A stretch of 64,000 nt of DNA from Oscillospiraceae bacterium (GCA_021200775.1 JAJQGB010000007.1:62001-126000), one strand, 5' to 3'. Counted from the first letter of the stretch, positions 17,646-24,975 are shown. The notes: generated by a model not told the origin, from the sequence alone. Program-made: numbers and translations.

Positions 17646-17721
17646 TGGAGCTGGTGGACGGACTTGAACCCCCGACCTGCTGATTACAAATCAGCTGCTC
17701 TACCAACTGAGCTACACCAGC
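17646..17721 (-). tRNA. tRNA-Thr (TGT)
   Basis: Read on the minus strand, 76 nt with acceptor stem GCTGGTG/CACCAGC, D arm GCTCAGTTGGTAGAGC, anticodon loop TTTGTAA with anticodon TGT, T arm GGGGTTCAAGTCC and encoded CCA. It lies 83 bp upstream of tRNA-Tyr on the same strand, so the two are probably cotranscribed. The 83 bp between them hold nothing recognisable. Confidence 0.95.
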
Positions 17722-17822
17722 AAGCACTCAACAACGTATGATATGATAACACATCGCACGCCAAATGTCAAGGGTTTTTTGAAATATTTTTTTGCGTGGC
17801 GGAAATTAGTTTTTGTGTGTAT

Positions 17823-18266
17823 TCACACATGCGTCCTCAAATACGCCTCCGCAACGGCTTCAGGCATCTCCTCCGGCTTCATCGCTTTGGTCTGCTCTTC
17901 GCCGATTGTCATCGCACTTTCATAGTACCAGCACTTATAGTTCAGCATGTCAAGGGTCGCTTGCAGGCGGGAAATCTCCGCCTCGACGGCACTTTTCTGG
18001 CTTTCAAAGAGAGCTTTGCGCTCCCCGAAAGTCTCGCTTCCACGGGCGCACATGTCCATGAAGCGCTTGATGTCCTTGATTTCGAGCCCCGACTTTTTCA
18101 GACATTCGATTACCCGAAGCGTCTCGATTTCGGTTTCGGTGAACTGGCGGATTCCGGATTTTCTTTCGAGACCCGGGAACAAGCCCTCCTTGTCGTAGTA
18201 TCTTAGCGTCGAAATTGGAAGTCCCCACATCTCGGAAATCTCGCCGATGGTATATGTCTTGCTCAT
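17823..18266 (-). CDS. MerR-family transcriptional regulator
   Basis: A 147-residue regulator. The N-terminal winged helix shows Y-T-I-G-E-I-S-E, then S-T-L-R-Y-Y-D-K-E-G-L-F-P, the classical MerR DNA-binding signature. A coiled-coil dimerisation helix (about 80-115) and a short effector tail follow, with no metal-binding Cys pattern. I start at the ATG at 18266. A longer frame to 18356 would only add a low-complexity R-R-N-F repeat encoded by a 12-bp tandem repeat and lacks a ribosome site. It is divergent from the hydrolase gene, whose promoter has a MerR-type 19-bp spacer and dyad (18363-18393), so it probably activates that gene. Confidence 0.9.
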   Translation of the reverse strand: MSKTYTIGEISEMWGLPISTLRYYDKEGLFPGLERKSGIRQFTETEIETLRVIECLKKSGLEIKDIKRFMDMCARGSETFGERKALFESQKSAVEAEISRLQATLDMLNYKCWYYESAMTIGEEQTKAMKPEEMPEAVAEAYLRTHV

Positions 18267-18293
18267 AATGATGCTTCTTTCAGAAAAATTTTT

Positions 18294-18353
18294 GCGAAAA
18301 TTTCTGCGAAAATTTCTGCGAAAATTTCTGCGAAAATTTCTGCGAAAATCTCG
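18294..18353. repeat. 12-bp tandem repeat in merR leader
   Basis: GCGAAAATTTCT occurs four times without change from 18294 and a fifth time with changes. It lies in the 5' leader of the merR mRNA, between promoter and start codon. Copy number could vary by slippage and alter leader length or structure. Confidence 0.9.
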
Positions 18354-18362
18354 CATGGGGTC

Positions 18363-18393
18363 TTGACCTGAAGTCAGGTTTAGGTATTATAAT
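18363..18393 (+). promoter_or_regulatory. MerR-controlled promoter with 19-bp spacer
   Basis: TTGACC (18363-18368) and TATAAT (18388-18393) are separated by 19 bp, and the dyad ACCTGA-AG-TCAGGT (18366-18379) lies between them. This is the hallmark of promoters activated by DNA distortion by MerR proteins. It drives the hydrolase gene at 18470. Confidence 0.88.
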
Positions 18394-18394
18394 G

Positions 18395-18423
18395 ATTATA
18401 CCACAGAAGAAGGGATAAGTCAA
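18395..18423 (-). promoter_or_regulatory. Divergent promoter of merR
   Basis: On the minus strand: TTGACT (18418-18423), 17 bp, TATAAT (18395-18400). Its transcript would run through the MerR operator, suggesting autoregulation. Confidence 0.75.
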
Positions 18424-18469
18424 CGCTTTTTCGACAAATTCCGACACCCGATGAAAGAGAGGATACATC

Positions 18470-19438
18470 ATGCAAGAACTTAATCTGACAACCGAATGGG
18501 ACAAGACCTTCCCAAAAAGCGAAAAAGTCAACCACCGCAAGGTGACCTTCCACAACCACTACGGCTTCACCCTTGCCGCCGATTTGTACGAACCGAAGGA
18601 TTATGAAGGAAAGCTGGCGGCGCTGGCTGTCTGCGGACCTTTCGGCGCCTGCAAGGAACAGGCGGCTGGGCTCTATGCTCAGGAAATGGCGAATCGAGGC
18701 TTCTTAACAATCGCCTTCGACCCGTCGTTTATGGGAGAATCCTCCGGCGAGCCGAGGAACATGACTTCCGTCGACATTAATACTGAGGATTTCTCCGCCG
18801 CCGTCGACTTTTTGTCGGTTCAGGAGGACGTCGACCCGGAGAAAATCGGCATTATCGGCATCTGCGGCTGGGGAGGAATGGCTCTTAACGTCGCTTCGAT
18901 GGACACCCGAATCAAGGCGACCGTCACTTCGACGATGTACAACATGTCCCGTGTCAGCGCAAACGACTATTTTGACACTATGGACGAGGACGGACGCTAC
19001 GAAATGCTGAAGCACCTCAACCAACAGCGCACTGAGGACTACCGCAACGGCACGACAAACTACCCAGGCGGAGTCGCCGACCCGATGCCGGTGGAAGCGC
19101 CGTGGTACTTCCAGGACTATCACGCCTACTACAAGACCGAGCGTGGCTACCACCCGAGAAGCGCAAACTCAAACGAGGGAAGAGCCGAAACCGGAAGTTT
19201 AGGCTTCATCAACCTTCCGACTGCCTGGCGCTCGTCTGAAATCCGCTCCGCCGTCCTGATGATTCACGGCGAAAAGGCGCACTCCTGCTACTTCACCCGT
19301 GACGAGTTCAAGATGCTCAAAGGCGACAACAAGGAGCTCCTCATCATCCCCGGCGCCGTCCACACGGATTTGTACGACAATATGGACGTGATTCCGTTCG
19401 ACAGGATTGAGGAGTTTTTGAGGAAGTATTTGAAGTAA
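18470..19438 (+). CDS. Alpha/beta hydrolase family protein
   Basis: A 322-residue alpha/beta-hydrolase-fold protein. After strand 1 (A-L-A-V-C-G-P-F-G-A) it carries F-D-P-S-F-M-G-E-S-S-G, then the nucleophile elbow region I-G-I-C-G-W-G-G where the usual Ser position holds Trp. The acid and His appear as M-I-H-G-E-K-A-H and P-G-A-V-H-T-D-L-Y. The Trp variant occurs in a subgroup of this family as I recall, so catalysis may differ or be lost. The MerR-type promoter upstream and the CMD-cupin gene 15 bp downstream suggest an inducible response to a small organic or electrophilic compound. The substrate is unknown. Confidence 0.85.
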   Translation: MQELNLTTEWDKTFPKSEKVNHRKVTFHNHYGFTLAADLYEPKDYEGKLAALAVCGPFGACKEQAAGLYAQEMANRGFLTIAFDPSFMGESSGEPRNMTSVDINTEDFSAAVDFLSVQEDVDPEKIGIIGICGWGGMALNVASMDTRIKATVTSTMYNMSRVSANDYFDTMDEDGRYEMLKHLNQQRTEDYRNGTTNYPGGVADPMPVEAPWYFQDYHAYYKTERGYHPRSANSNEGRAETGSLGFINLPTAWRSSEIRSAVLMIHGEKAHSCYFTRDEFKMLKGDNKELLIIPGAVHTDLYDNMDVIPFDRIEEFLRKYLK

Positions 19439-19453
19439 CAAGGAGGAACCGCC

Positions 19454-20194
19454 ATGCAAAAAATAGTACAAACCGCAGGCAGAGATTCGCTCGGGGAGTT
19501 TGCCCCGGAGTTTGCTCACTTTAACGACGACGTTCTGTTCGGCGAGAACTGGAACAACGGGGACATCGACCTCAAAACCCGGTGCATTGTGACGGTTGTC
19601 GCTCTGATGAGCTCGGGGACGACCGATTCGTCGCTTCTTTACCACCTTCAGAACGCAAAGAACCACGGTGTCACCAGGAGTGAGATTGCCGCCGTCATCA
19701 CACATGCGGCGTTCTATGCCGGCTGGGCAAAGGCTTGGGCAGTGTTCAATATGGCGAAGACCGTCTGGACGGAGGAAGTCACAGAGAACGATGGCGGGAA
19801 GTCCGCACATCAGGCTTCTATGATTTTCCCGATTGGTGCGCCAAACGACGGCTATGCGCAGTATTTTAGCGGGAAGAGCTACCTCTATCCCGTTTCGACC
19901 TCGCAGGTCGGCATCTTCAACGTCACCTTCGAGCCGGGTTGCCGGAACAACTGGCACATTCACAAGGCTGAGAAGGGCGGCGGACAGATTTTAATCTGCG
20001 TCGGCGGCGTCGGCTACTATCAGGAATGGGGCAAGGAACCGGTTGAGATGCACCCCGGCGACTGCGTCAGCATCCCCGCAGGCGTCAAGCACTGGCACGG
20101 CGCCGGAAAAGACGCCTGGTTCTCCCACCTGGCAATTGAAGTCCCCGGCGAAGGCTGCCGGAATGAGTGGCTGGAACCTGCACCGGAGGCGTAA
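19454..20194 (+). CDS. Carboxymuconolactone decarboxylase-cupin fusion protein
   Basis: A 246-residue two-domain protein. Residues about 10-115 match the CMD/AhpD-like helical domain (R-C-I-V-T-V-V-A-L, N-A-K-N-H-G-V-T-R-x-E-I, I-T-H-A-A-F-Y-A-G-W). The AhpD C-x-x-C pair is absent, so peroxidase activity of that kind is unlikely. Residues about 145-235 form a cupin with H-I-H near 175 and P-G-D-C-V-x-I-P-A-G-V-K-H-W-H-G, giving the metal-binding His set. Similar fusions are often annotated as gamma-carboxymuconolactone decarboxylase-like proteins of unknown substrate. It is cotranscribed with the hydrolase and terminated by the repeat hairpin that follows. Confidence 0.88.
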   Translation: MQKIVQTAGRDSLGEFAPEFAHFNDDVLFGENWNNGDIDLKTRCIVTVVALMSSGTTDSSLLYHLQNAKNHGVTRSEIAAVITHAAFYAGWAKAWAVFNMAKTVWTEEVTENDGGKSAHQASMIFPIGAPNDGYAQYFSGKSYLYPVSTSQVGIFNVTFEPGCRNNWHIHKAEKGGGQILICVGGVGYYQEWGKEPVEMHPGDCVSIPAGVKHWHGAGKDAWFSHLAIEVPGEGCRNEWLEPAPEA

Positions 20195-20246
20195 ATACGA
20201 CTTGCCTTTCGGCAAGTCGGCGAGTTTTGCCTGTGACAAAACTCGC

Positions 20247-20296
20247 ACCCCTCAGTCAGCTTCGCTGACAGCTCCCCTTGACAGGGGAGCCTTTTT
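20247..20296. repeat. Half copy of the hairpin repeat acting as terminator
   Basis: A single arm (ACCCCTCAG, a CAGC-TTC-GCTG hairpin, then GCTCCCCT/AGGGGAGC at 20271-20290) is followed by CTTTTT. This makes a good intrinsic terminator for the hydrolase operon. Two further perfect hairpins (ACTTGCC/GGCAAGT and CGAGTTTTG/CAAAACTCG) precede it at about 20200-20245. Confidence 0.8.
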
Positions 20297-20315
20297 ATGC
20301 CTTGCCAAAAGTTAC

Positions 20316-20344
20316 TTGTTATCTATGGTGATTTGTGCTATACT
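20316..20344 (+). promoter_or_regulatory. Promoter of the sir2 gene
   Basis: TTGTTA (20316-20321), 17 bp, extended -10 TGC-TATACT (20339-20344). A GGGAGGAG ribosome site follows before the ATG at 20377. Confidence 0.8.
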
Positions 20345-20376
20345 TAAAACAGTACCAATCGGGAGGAGATTTTATT

Positions 20377-21123
20377 ATGTCAGTCATCATGCCTTTAGAA
20401 CAAGCTGTTTTTGACGAGGTCAAGGAGATTATTAACGCTTCCGACAATGTCGTCTTCTTCGGCGGAGCCGGGATGTCTACCGAGAGTGGCGTGCCGGATT
20501 TCAGGTCTGTAGACGGGCTTTATAACCAGAAATATGCCTATCCGCCCGAGACGATTTTAAGCCACTCCTTCTTCAATGCGCACCCGGACGTCTTCTATGA
20601 GTTCTACCGGGACAAGACAATCGGACCGATGGTCGACGCCGAGCCGAACAAGGGTCACCTGAAGCTCGCCCAGTGGGAACGGGAAGGGAAGCTGAAAGCC
20701 GTCATCACCCAGAACATCGACGGTCTTCACCAGAAAGCAGGTTCAAAAGAGGTTCTCGAACTCCACGGTTCTGCCGACAAAAACTACTGCCCGAAGTGCG
20801 GCAGGATTTTCAGTATGCGTGATATTATGCAGGAAACCGGGATTTTCCGTTGCCCCGACTGCGGGAAGATTGTCCGTTCGGGTGCAGTTCTTTATGAAGA
20901 GCCGCTTGACGACGACGTCGTGACGACCGCACTTTACTACATCCAGAACGCCGACGTCCTGATTGTTGCGGGGACATCTCTCGCCGTATATCCTGCCGCC
21001 GGTTTCATAAACTACTACCGTGGCGACAAGCTCGTCTTTATCGAAAAGAACCCAGAAGTCACGAATCCCCGGGCAGATTATACTCTCCACGGCAAGGCGG
21101 GAGAGATTTTGGATGCCATGTAA
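20377..21123 (+). CDS. NAD-dependent protein deacylase, Sir2 family
   Basis: A 248-residue sirtuin that removes acyl groups from lysines using NAD+. Visible motifs are the NAD loop G-A-G-M-S-T-E-S-G-V-P-D-F-R-S at 30-44, T-Q-N-I-D-G-L-H, the catalytic H in L-H-G-S, two zinc-binding C-x-x-C pairs (C-P-K-C and C-P-D-C), and G-T-S-L-x-V-Y-P. Length fits bacterial class II/III sirtuins (CobB-like). I use the ATG at 20377, which has a strong ribosome site; an upstream in-frame ATG lies inside the promoter. It is monocistronic. Confidence 0.95.
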   Translation: MSVIMPLEQAVFDEVKEIINASDNVVFFGGAGMSTESGVPDFRSVDGLYNQKYAYPPETILSHSFFNAHPDVFYEFYRDKTIGPMVDAEPNKGHLKLAQWEREGKLKAVITQNIDGLHQKAGSKEVLELHGSADKNYCPKCGRIFSMRDIMQETGIFRCPDCGKIVRSGAVLYEEPLDDDVVTTALYYIQNADVLIVAGTSLAVYPAAGFINYYRGDKLVFIEKNPEVTNPRADYTLHGKAGEILDAM

Positions 21124-21277
21124 CCCCTCAGTCAGCCACTTCGTGGCTGCCAGCTCCGGAAGTTCGCTTGCGAACTTCATTTCAGAGGGAGCCTATGACT
21201 GCCTCTATCAGGGCTTCTGAGAGAAGCACAAAAGCCTCCCCTGAAAGGGGAGGTGGCGCAAAGCGCCGGAGGGGTTT
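21122..21277. repeat. Hairpin-rich MITE-like repeat, copy 4
   Basis: Begins AACCCCTCAG at the sir2 stop codon and ends CGGAGGGGTTT. It contains AGCCAC-TTC-GTGGCT, AAGTTCGC-TT-GCGAACTT, a CTCCCCTGAAAGGGGAG hairpin and GGCGC-AAA-GCGCC. The central stretch (GCCTATGACTGCCTC...) is shared with copies at 26.2 and 41.6 kb. Confidence 0.85.
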
Positions 21278-21301
21278 CCGATACTTTTTTCAATTTCCCT
21301 C

Positions 21302-21330
21302 TTGTACAACTCCAAAATCTGTGCTATACT
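21302..21330 (+). promoter_or_regulatory. Promoter of mreB
   Basis: TTGTAC (21302-21307), 17 bp, extended -10 TGC-TATACT (21325-21330). Confidence 0.8.
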
Positions 21331-21414
21331 TTACTTGATTATTCTCGGGGAGTAGCGGCTTGGCTACTTTTCACTGCGAGAAGCGAAGTTTTATCTGAGA
21401 AAGGCAGAATTATT

Positions 21415-22431
21415 ATGTTCAAAAAAGATATAGGAATAGACCTCGGAACGGCGAATACCCTCGTCTGCGTCAAGGGCAAGGGCATCATCATCCGTGAACC
21501 GTCGGTCGTTGCGGTCGATACCAAGACCGACGCTGTAAAGTATGTCGGACAGGACGCAAAGAACATTATCGGTCGTACTCCCGGCTCGATTCGTGCGGTT
21601 CGTCCTCTTAAAGACGGAGTCATCGCTGACTTCGACATGTGCACAGTAATGCTTCAGGAGTTCATCCGTAAAGCAATCGGCTCGAACCCGTTTGTGAAGG
21701 CTCGGGTCGTAATCTGCATCCCTTCCGGAGTCACGGCTGTTGAGAGAAGAGCCGTTAAGGAAGCGGCAGAAGGCGCAGGAGCAAAGAGAGTTTCAATCGT
21801 CGAAGAGCCGATGGCGGCGGCAATCGGAGCAGGGCTTCCGGTCGAGGAGCCGACCGGTTCAATGATAGTCGATATCGGAGGAGGAACCAGCGAAGTAGCG
21901 GTTATCTCCCTCTGCGGAATCGTCACAAGCCGCTCGGTAAGGGTTGCCGGCGACGAGTTCGACCTTTCCATCATCAATTTCATCAAGAAGAAGTACAATC
22001 TCCTCATCGGCGACAGAACCGCCGAGCACATAAAGATTTCGATTGGTTCGGCATATCCTCTTGAAGAGGAAATCGACCTTGAAATTAAAGGTAGAAACCT
22101 TCTTACGGGACTCCCTGAGAACATCACAATCAATTCGGAAGAAATCCGTGAAGCGCTCGCCGACCCGCTTGCAAACATCATCGACGCCGTGAAGACGACT
22201 CTTGAAAGAACTCCTCCGGAGCTCTCGGCGGACATCATCGACTCGGGAATCACCCTTGCCGGCGGCGGAGCTTTGCTAAGAGGTCTCGACCGCCTCATCA
22301 ACGAAGAAACCGGAATCCCGGTCTACATCGCCGAGCGCCCGCTTGACTGCGTAGTCGACGGCGCCGGAAAGCTCCTCGAAAACATCGAAGAACTGCACGA
22401 TGTTCTCAATGGAAACGATACTACAGTATGA
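21415..22431 (+). CDS. mreB: Actin-like rod shape protein MreB/Mbl
   Basis: A 338-residue bacterial actin that polymerises under the membrane and guides lateral wall synthesis. Motifs include phosphate-1 [10 protein letters not shown] at the N-terminus, [11 protein letters not shown], phosphate-2 [11 protein letters not shown], and the adenosine loop [11 protein letters not shown] start at the ATG at 21415 ([10 protein letters not shown]), the family's normal start; the longer frame is leader sequence. It has its own promoter and terminator, so this mreB paralogue is expressed separately from mreCD at the window start. Mbl rather than MreB proper is possible. Confidence 0.95.
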   Translation: MFKKDIGIDLGTANTLVCVKGKGIIIREPSVVAVDTKTDAVKYVGQDAKNIIGRTPGSIRAVRPLKDGVIADFDMCTVMLQEFIRKAIGSNPFVKARVVICIPSGVTAVERRAVKEAAEGAGAKRVSIVEEPMAAAIGAGLPVEEPTGSMIVDIGGGTSEVAVISLCGIVTSRSVRVAGDEFDLSIINFIKKKYNLLIGDRTAEHIKISIGSAYPLEEEIDLEIKGRNLLTGLPENITINSEEIREALADPLANIIDAVKTTLERTPPELSADIIDSGITLAGGGALLRGLDRLINEETGIPVYIAERPLDCVVDGAGKLLENIEELHDVLNGNDTTV

Positions 22432-22436
22432 TATTC

Positions 22437-22463
22437 AGGCTCCCTTTGACGGGGAGCCTTTTT
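22437..22463 (+). terminator. Terminator of mreB, derived from the repeat hairpin
   Basis: AGGCTCCC-TTTGAC-GGGGAGCCT followed by TTTT. The sequence equals the central hairpin of the interspersed repeat, suggesting the repeat was co-opted as a terminator. Confidence 0.85.
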
Positions 22464-22501
22464 CATCCTAAAAATTTTCTCCCAAACCTCCAAAAATAGT
22501 G

Positions 22502-22530
22502 TTGTATTCTTGAAAAATATGTGTTATAAT
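22502..22530 (+). promoter_or_regulatory. Promoter of the 72-residue protein gene
   Basis: TTGTAT (22502-22507), 17 bp, TATAAT (22525-22530). Confidence 0.8.
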
Positions 22531-22598
22531 TACAATAACCTCAAAAAAACTTCCGCTGGGGAGCTTTTGCGACTTAATATTCTGAAAGGAGAAAAGCT

Positions 22599-22817
22599 AT
22601 GGACATCAAGGCTAAAGTTGACGAATTGGTCAAGAAGATTACTTCCGATGAGGAACTTCTTTCCAAGTTCAAGAGCGACCCGTCAGGAACAGTCAAGGAT
22701 TTGGTTGGGGTTGAGATTCCCTCCGACCAGCTCAAAACCCTCACCGACGGCATAACCGCAAAGGTCAATCTCGACAATCTTTCAAGCGGCATTGGTAAGC
22801 TGTTCGGGAAGAAGTAA
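22599..22817 (+). CDS. Small conserved protein, Nif11/NHLP-leader-like
   Basis: A 72-residue soluble acidic-basic protein: an N-terminal helix rich in Lys/Glu, then F-K-S-D-P-S-G-T-V-K-D-L-V-G-V-E-I-P, and a Gly-Lys-Phe-rich tail. The D-P-x-x-x-x-x-L-x-G-V-x-I-P pattern resembles the Nif11 / nitrile-hydratase-like leader peptides of RiPP precursors, and similar small proteins are widespread in Clostridia. There is no modification enzyme or Gly-Gly transporter nearby, so a RiPP role is not supported here. A GAAAGGAG ribosome site and strong promoter show it is a real gene. Function unknown. Confidence 0.75.
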   Translation: MDIKAKVDELVKKITSDEELLSKFKSDPSGTVKDLVGVEIPSDQLKTLTDGITAKVNLDNLSSGIGKLFGKK

Positions 22818-22871
22818 TCCGCCGGCAAATCCGCAAGCGGAAACTCTCAAAAAATCTTTGGAGGTAATATA

Positions 22872-23243
22872 ATGGGAAAGTTCGTTGTTAAGGAAACCAA
22901 CACGGGGTACGTGTTCAACCTCAAAGCCGACAACGGTCAGGTTATCGCTGTAAGCCAGGTTTATTCGAGCATCGACTCCTGCCATAACGGCATTGAAAGC
23001 GTCAGGAAGAACGCAGTGATTGCAAATCTCGAAGACCAGACGCTGGAGAACTGCGTCGTAGTTCCGAACCCGAAGTTCGAGATTTACACTGACAAGGCTG
23101 GCGAGTTCAGGTTCCGTCTGAAGGCTCGCAACGGTGAAATCATCGCCACCGGCGAAGGCTACAAGGCGAAAGCCTCCTGCCAGAACGGCATCGACAGCAT
23201 CAGAAGAAATGCCCCCGATGCAGAAGTGGTTGAAGCGGAATAA
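22872..23243 (+). CDS. YegP-like DUF1508 tandem-domain protein
   Basis: A 123-residue protein made of two DUF1508 (YegP) repeats, residues about 3-55 and 63-118. Each has F-x-(L/V)-K-(A/x)-x-N-G-(Q/E)-(V/I)-I-A, followed by C-(H/Q)-N-G-I-(E/D)-S-(V/I)-R-(K/R)-N-A. The family forms a small beta-rich fold of unknown role; members are abundant soluble proteins. A GGAGG ribosome site precedes it, and it lies 54 bp after the 72-residue gene, so both are probably cotranscribed from 22502. Confidence 0.9.
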   Translation: MGKFVVKETNTGYVFNLKADNGQVIAVSQVYSSIDSCHNGIESVRKNAVIANLEDQTLENCVVVPNPKFEIYTDKAGEFRFRLKARNGEIIATGEGYKAKASCQNGIDSIRRNAPDAEVVEAE

Positions 23244-23254
23244 GCATGACAAAA

Positions 23255-23285
23255 TCCCTCAGTCACCGAAAAGTTGGCTGAGGGA
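23255..23285 (+). terminator. Hairpin after the DUF1508 gene
   Basis: TCCCTCAG pairs with CTGAGGGA (plus CA/TG inside) around a short loop. No T-run follows, so termination is possible but not certain. Confidence 0.45.
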
Positions 23286-23322
23286 CTATCATACAAAAGA
23301 AAAACGAGCAATAAAAAAGCTG

Positions 23323-23351
23323 TTGACAAACGGGCAGCGATGGGGTATAAT
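23323..23351 (+). promoter_or_regulatory. Promoter of the orphan antitoxin-like RNA
   Basis: TTGACA (23323-23328), 17 bp, TATAAT (23346-23351). The 31 bp around it nearly repeat the promoter at 36264-36292. Confidence 0.9.
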
Positions 23352-23356
23352 ATAAG

Positions 23357-23464
23357 TGATGAGAGGCTACCTGAACTGCAATTCAGGTAGCGGTCACTCT
23401 CCTATAACACTAGGTTTATGGATATGCAACCGCACTTGATAAAACAATCAGGTGCGGTTTTTCT
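23357..23464 (+). ncRNA. Small structured RNA, orphan type I antitoxin-like
   Basis: A ~108-nt transcript can be drawn from a consensus promoter to an excellent terminator: AACCGCACTTGAT (23428-23440) pairs with ATCAGGTGCGGTT (23447-23459), then TTTTTC. Its 5' half holds a perfect 10-bp hairpin (GCTACCTGAA with TTCAGGTAGC). Promoter, mid-region and terminator position resemble the RNA at 36298-36416, which is antisense to a small toxin-like gene. Here the opposite strand retains only toxin-end-like remnants (H-K-K before the terminator stem) and no full peptide gene. Confidence 0.75.
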
Positions 23465-23591
23465 TATGCCCAAATCTTAATAATTCCCACCTTTACAAAC
23501 GGCAGAAAGTATGATAAACTGGTATTTGTCGACTATGTCGAAAAATGTCGAAAACCGGATTGGATTGGATTTACTTTTAAAAGGAGGAAAC

Positions 23592-24713
23592 ATGGACGAA
23601 AGAACTATGACTGCTGAGGAACGTCAGAAGACTTTGCAGGAAATTACCGGCGGCGGAGTTGCCACGGCTGAGAAAACCGAGTTTACATCGGAGCAGACTC
23701 CCGGGGAGCTTCTTGAAATGTACAGAAGCTCAAACGAGAAGAGAAGCGCATCGGAAGTCAGGACCTACAAGACTATCTTAGGCGTGCTTTGCGCCGTTGT
23801 CGCACTGCTGGCGGTTGCGGTGGTTGTCGTTTCTGTCGGATGGATTACCGAGCAGGGAACAGTCGTCACCGAGATTCAGACTGTTGAGATTCCGACAATA
23901 GTTACCGAGTACATAGCTGTTGATCCGACGAGTGAATACGACCACGAGCTGGGCGAGGATACATTTACCCTCAGCGACTCGAACTACGGTACTATATTAA
24001 TGTATGCTTTGCAGAATGTCGGGAAAAACGAGTACGATGAAGAGTGCTTCACCGTCGACGAGGAGACCGGCTACATCACATACGACGACGGCGAGACCTA
24101 CTCGATTATGGGAATCGACGTCTCCGTCTATCAGGGCGACATCGACTGGGATGCCGTGAAAGAAGCGGGAGTCGAATTTGCGATAATCCGTTGCGGCTAT
24201 CGTGGCTACGTCACCGGAACCGTGAATGAGGACGCCAATTTTCGGGCGAACATCAAAGGAGCTACCGAGGCAGGCATAAAAGTCGGAGTTTACTTCTTCT
24301 CACAGGCTCTGAGCGTTGAGGAAGCTTTGGAAGAAGCGGAGTTCTGCCTTGATCTGGTCGATGACTACGAGCTCGATTATCCGATATTCTTTGACTGGGA
24401 AGTCGTAATCGATGCAGACGGCGACACAGCAAGAACTGCTTACATAGACCCTCAGCAGCTGACCGACAACTTTCTTACGTTTGCCGCAAGGGTTGAGATT
24501 GACGGCTACACCGCCGGAATCTATGCGAACAAGAAGACCGCCGTCTGGAAATATGACCTGAGCCGTGTCGACGACTACATGATGTGGTTCGCCGGCTACT
24601 CCGACACCCCGACCCTCTACTACGACTTGCAGATGTGGCAGTACTCGTCAAGCGGGGCGGTGGATGGAATTAATGGTAATGTGGATTTGAATATTGCGTT
24701 TGTGAGTAGGTGA
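23592..24713 (+). CDS. Membrane-anchored GH25 muramidase
   Basis: A 373-residue protein with a cytoplasmic N-terminus of about 60 residues, one membrane segment (about 68-92), a Thr/Glu-rich stalk, and a C-terminal glycoside hydrolase 25 domain (about 178-373). The domain starts G-I-D-V-S-V-Y-Q-G-D-I-D-W and has F-F-D-W-E carrying the catalytic Asp/Glu pair, then G-Y-T-A-G-I-Y-A-N and W-Q-Y-S-S-S. GH25 enzymes cleave the muramic acid-glucosamine bond of peptidoglycan. I start at the ATG at 23592 after AAAGGAGG. A likely promoter is TTTACA-17-TAAACT (23492-23520). The anchor suggests a host wall-remodelling enzyme rather than a phage lysin. Confidence 0.92.
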   Translation: MDERTMTAEERQKTLQEITGGGVATAEKTEFTSEQTPGELLEMYRSSNEKRSASEVRTYKTILGVLCAVVALLAVAVVVVSVGWITEQGTVVTEIQTVEIPTIVTEYIAVDPTSEYDHELGEDTFTLSDSNYGTILMYALQNVGKNEYDEECFTVDEETGYITYDDGETYSIMGIDVSVYQGDIDWDAVKEAGVEFAIIRCGYRGYVTGTVNEDANFRANIKGATEAGIKVGVYFFSQALSVEEALEEAEFCLDLVDDYELDYPIFFDWEVVIDADGDTARTAYIDPQQLTDNFLTFAARVEIDGYTAGIYANKKTAVWKYDLSRVDDYMMWFAGYSDTPTLYYDLQMWQYSSSGAVDGINGNVDLNIAFVSR

Positions 24714-24723
24714 CGCTCTATTT

Positions 24724-24975
24724 GTCGGCTGTGGCGGCTGAAGCCGCCTTGCCGAGCCGCTCGCCTGTGGCTCGCGGCACCTCTCAGTCTGCGCCTGCGG
24801 CGCATCCAGCTCCCCTTATCAAGGGGAGCCTTTATTAGCTCTCCCGAAGGTTTCTACAGAATAACACAGTTGCCTTTCGCAGTTATGGCTCCCCTTACTA
24901 AGGGGAGCTGTCAGCGAAGCTGACTGAGAGGTGCGCCGACCAACGGGAGGCGCGTCGCCGGCAAAGCTGGCGACA
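24724..24975. repeat. Hairpin-rich MITE-like repeat, copy 5, extended
   Basis: The core 24778-24932 (CACCTCTCAG...GAGAGGTG) is flanked by more hairpins: GGCGGC-TGAA-GCCGCC before it, and GCGCC...GGCGC and GTCGCC...GGCGAC after it. It occupies most of the 359-bp gap between the muramidase gene and ilvE, and no gene lies in it. Confidence 0.85.

Noticed and set aside
23592-24713. Prophage lysin
   Set aside because: The GH25 domain is membrane-anchored and no phage structural, holin or integrase genes are present.
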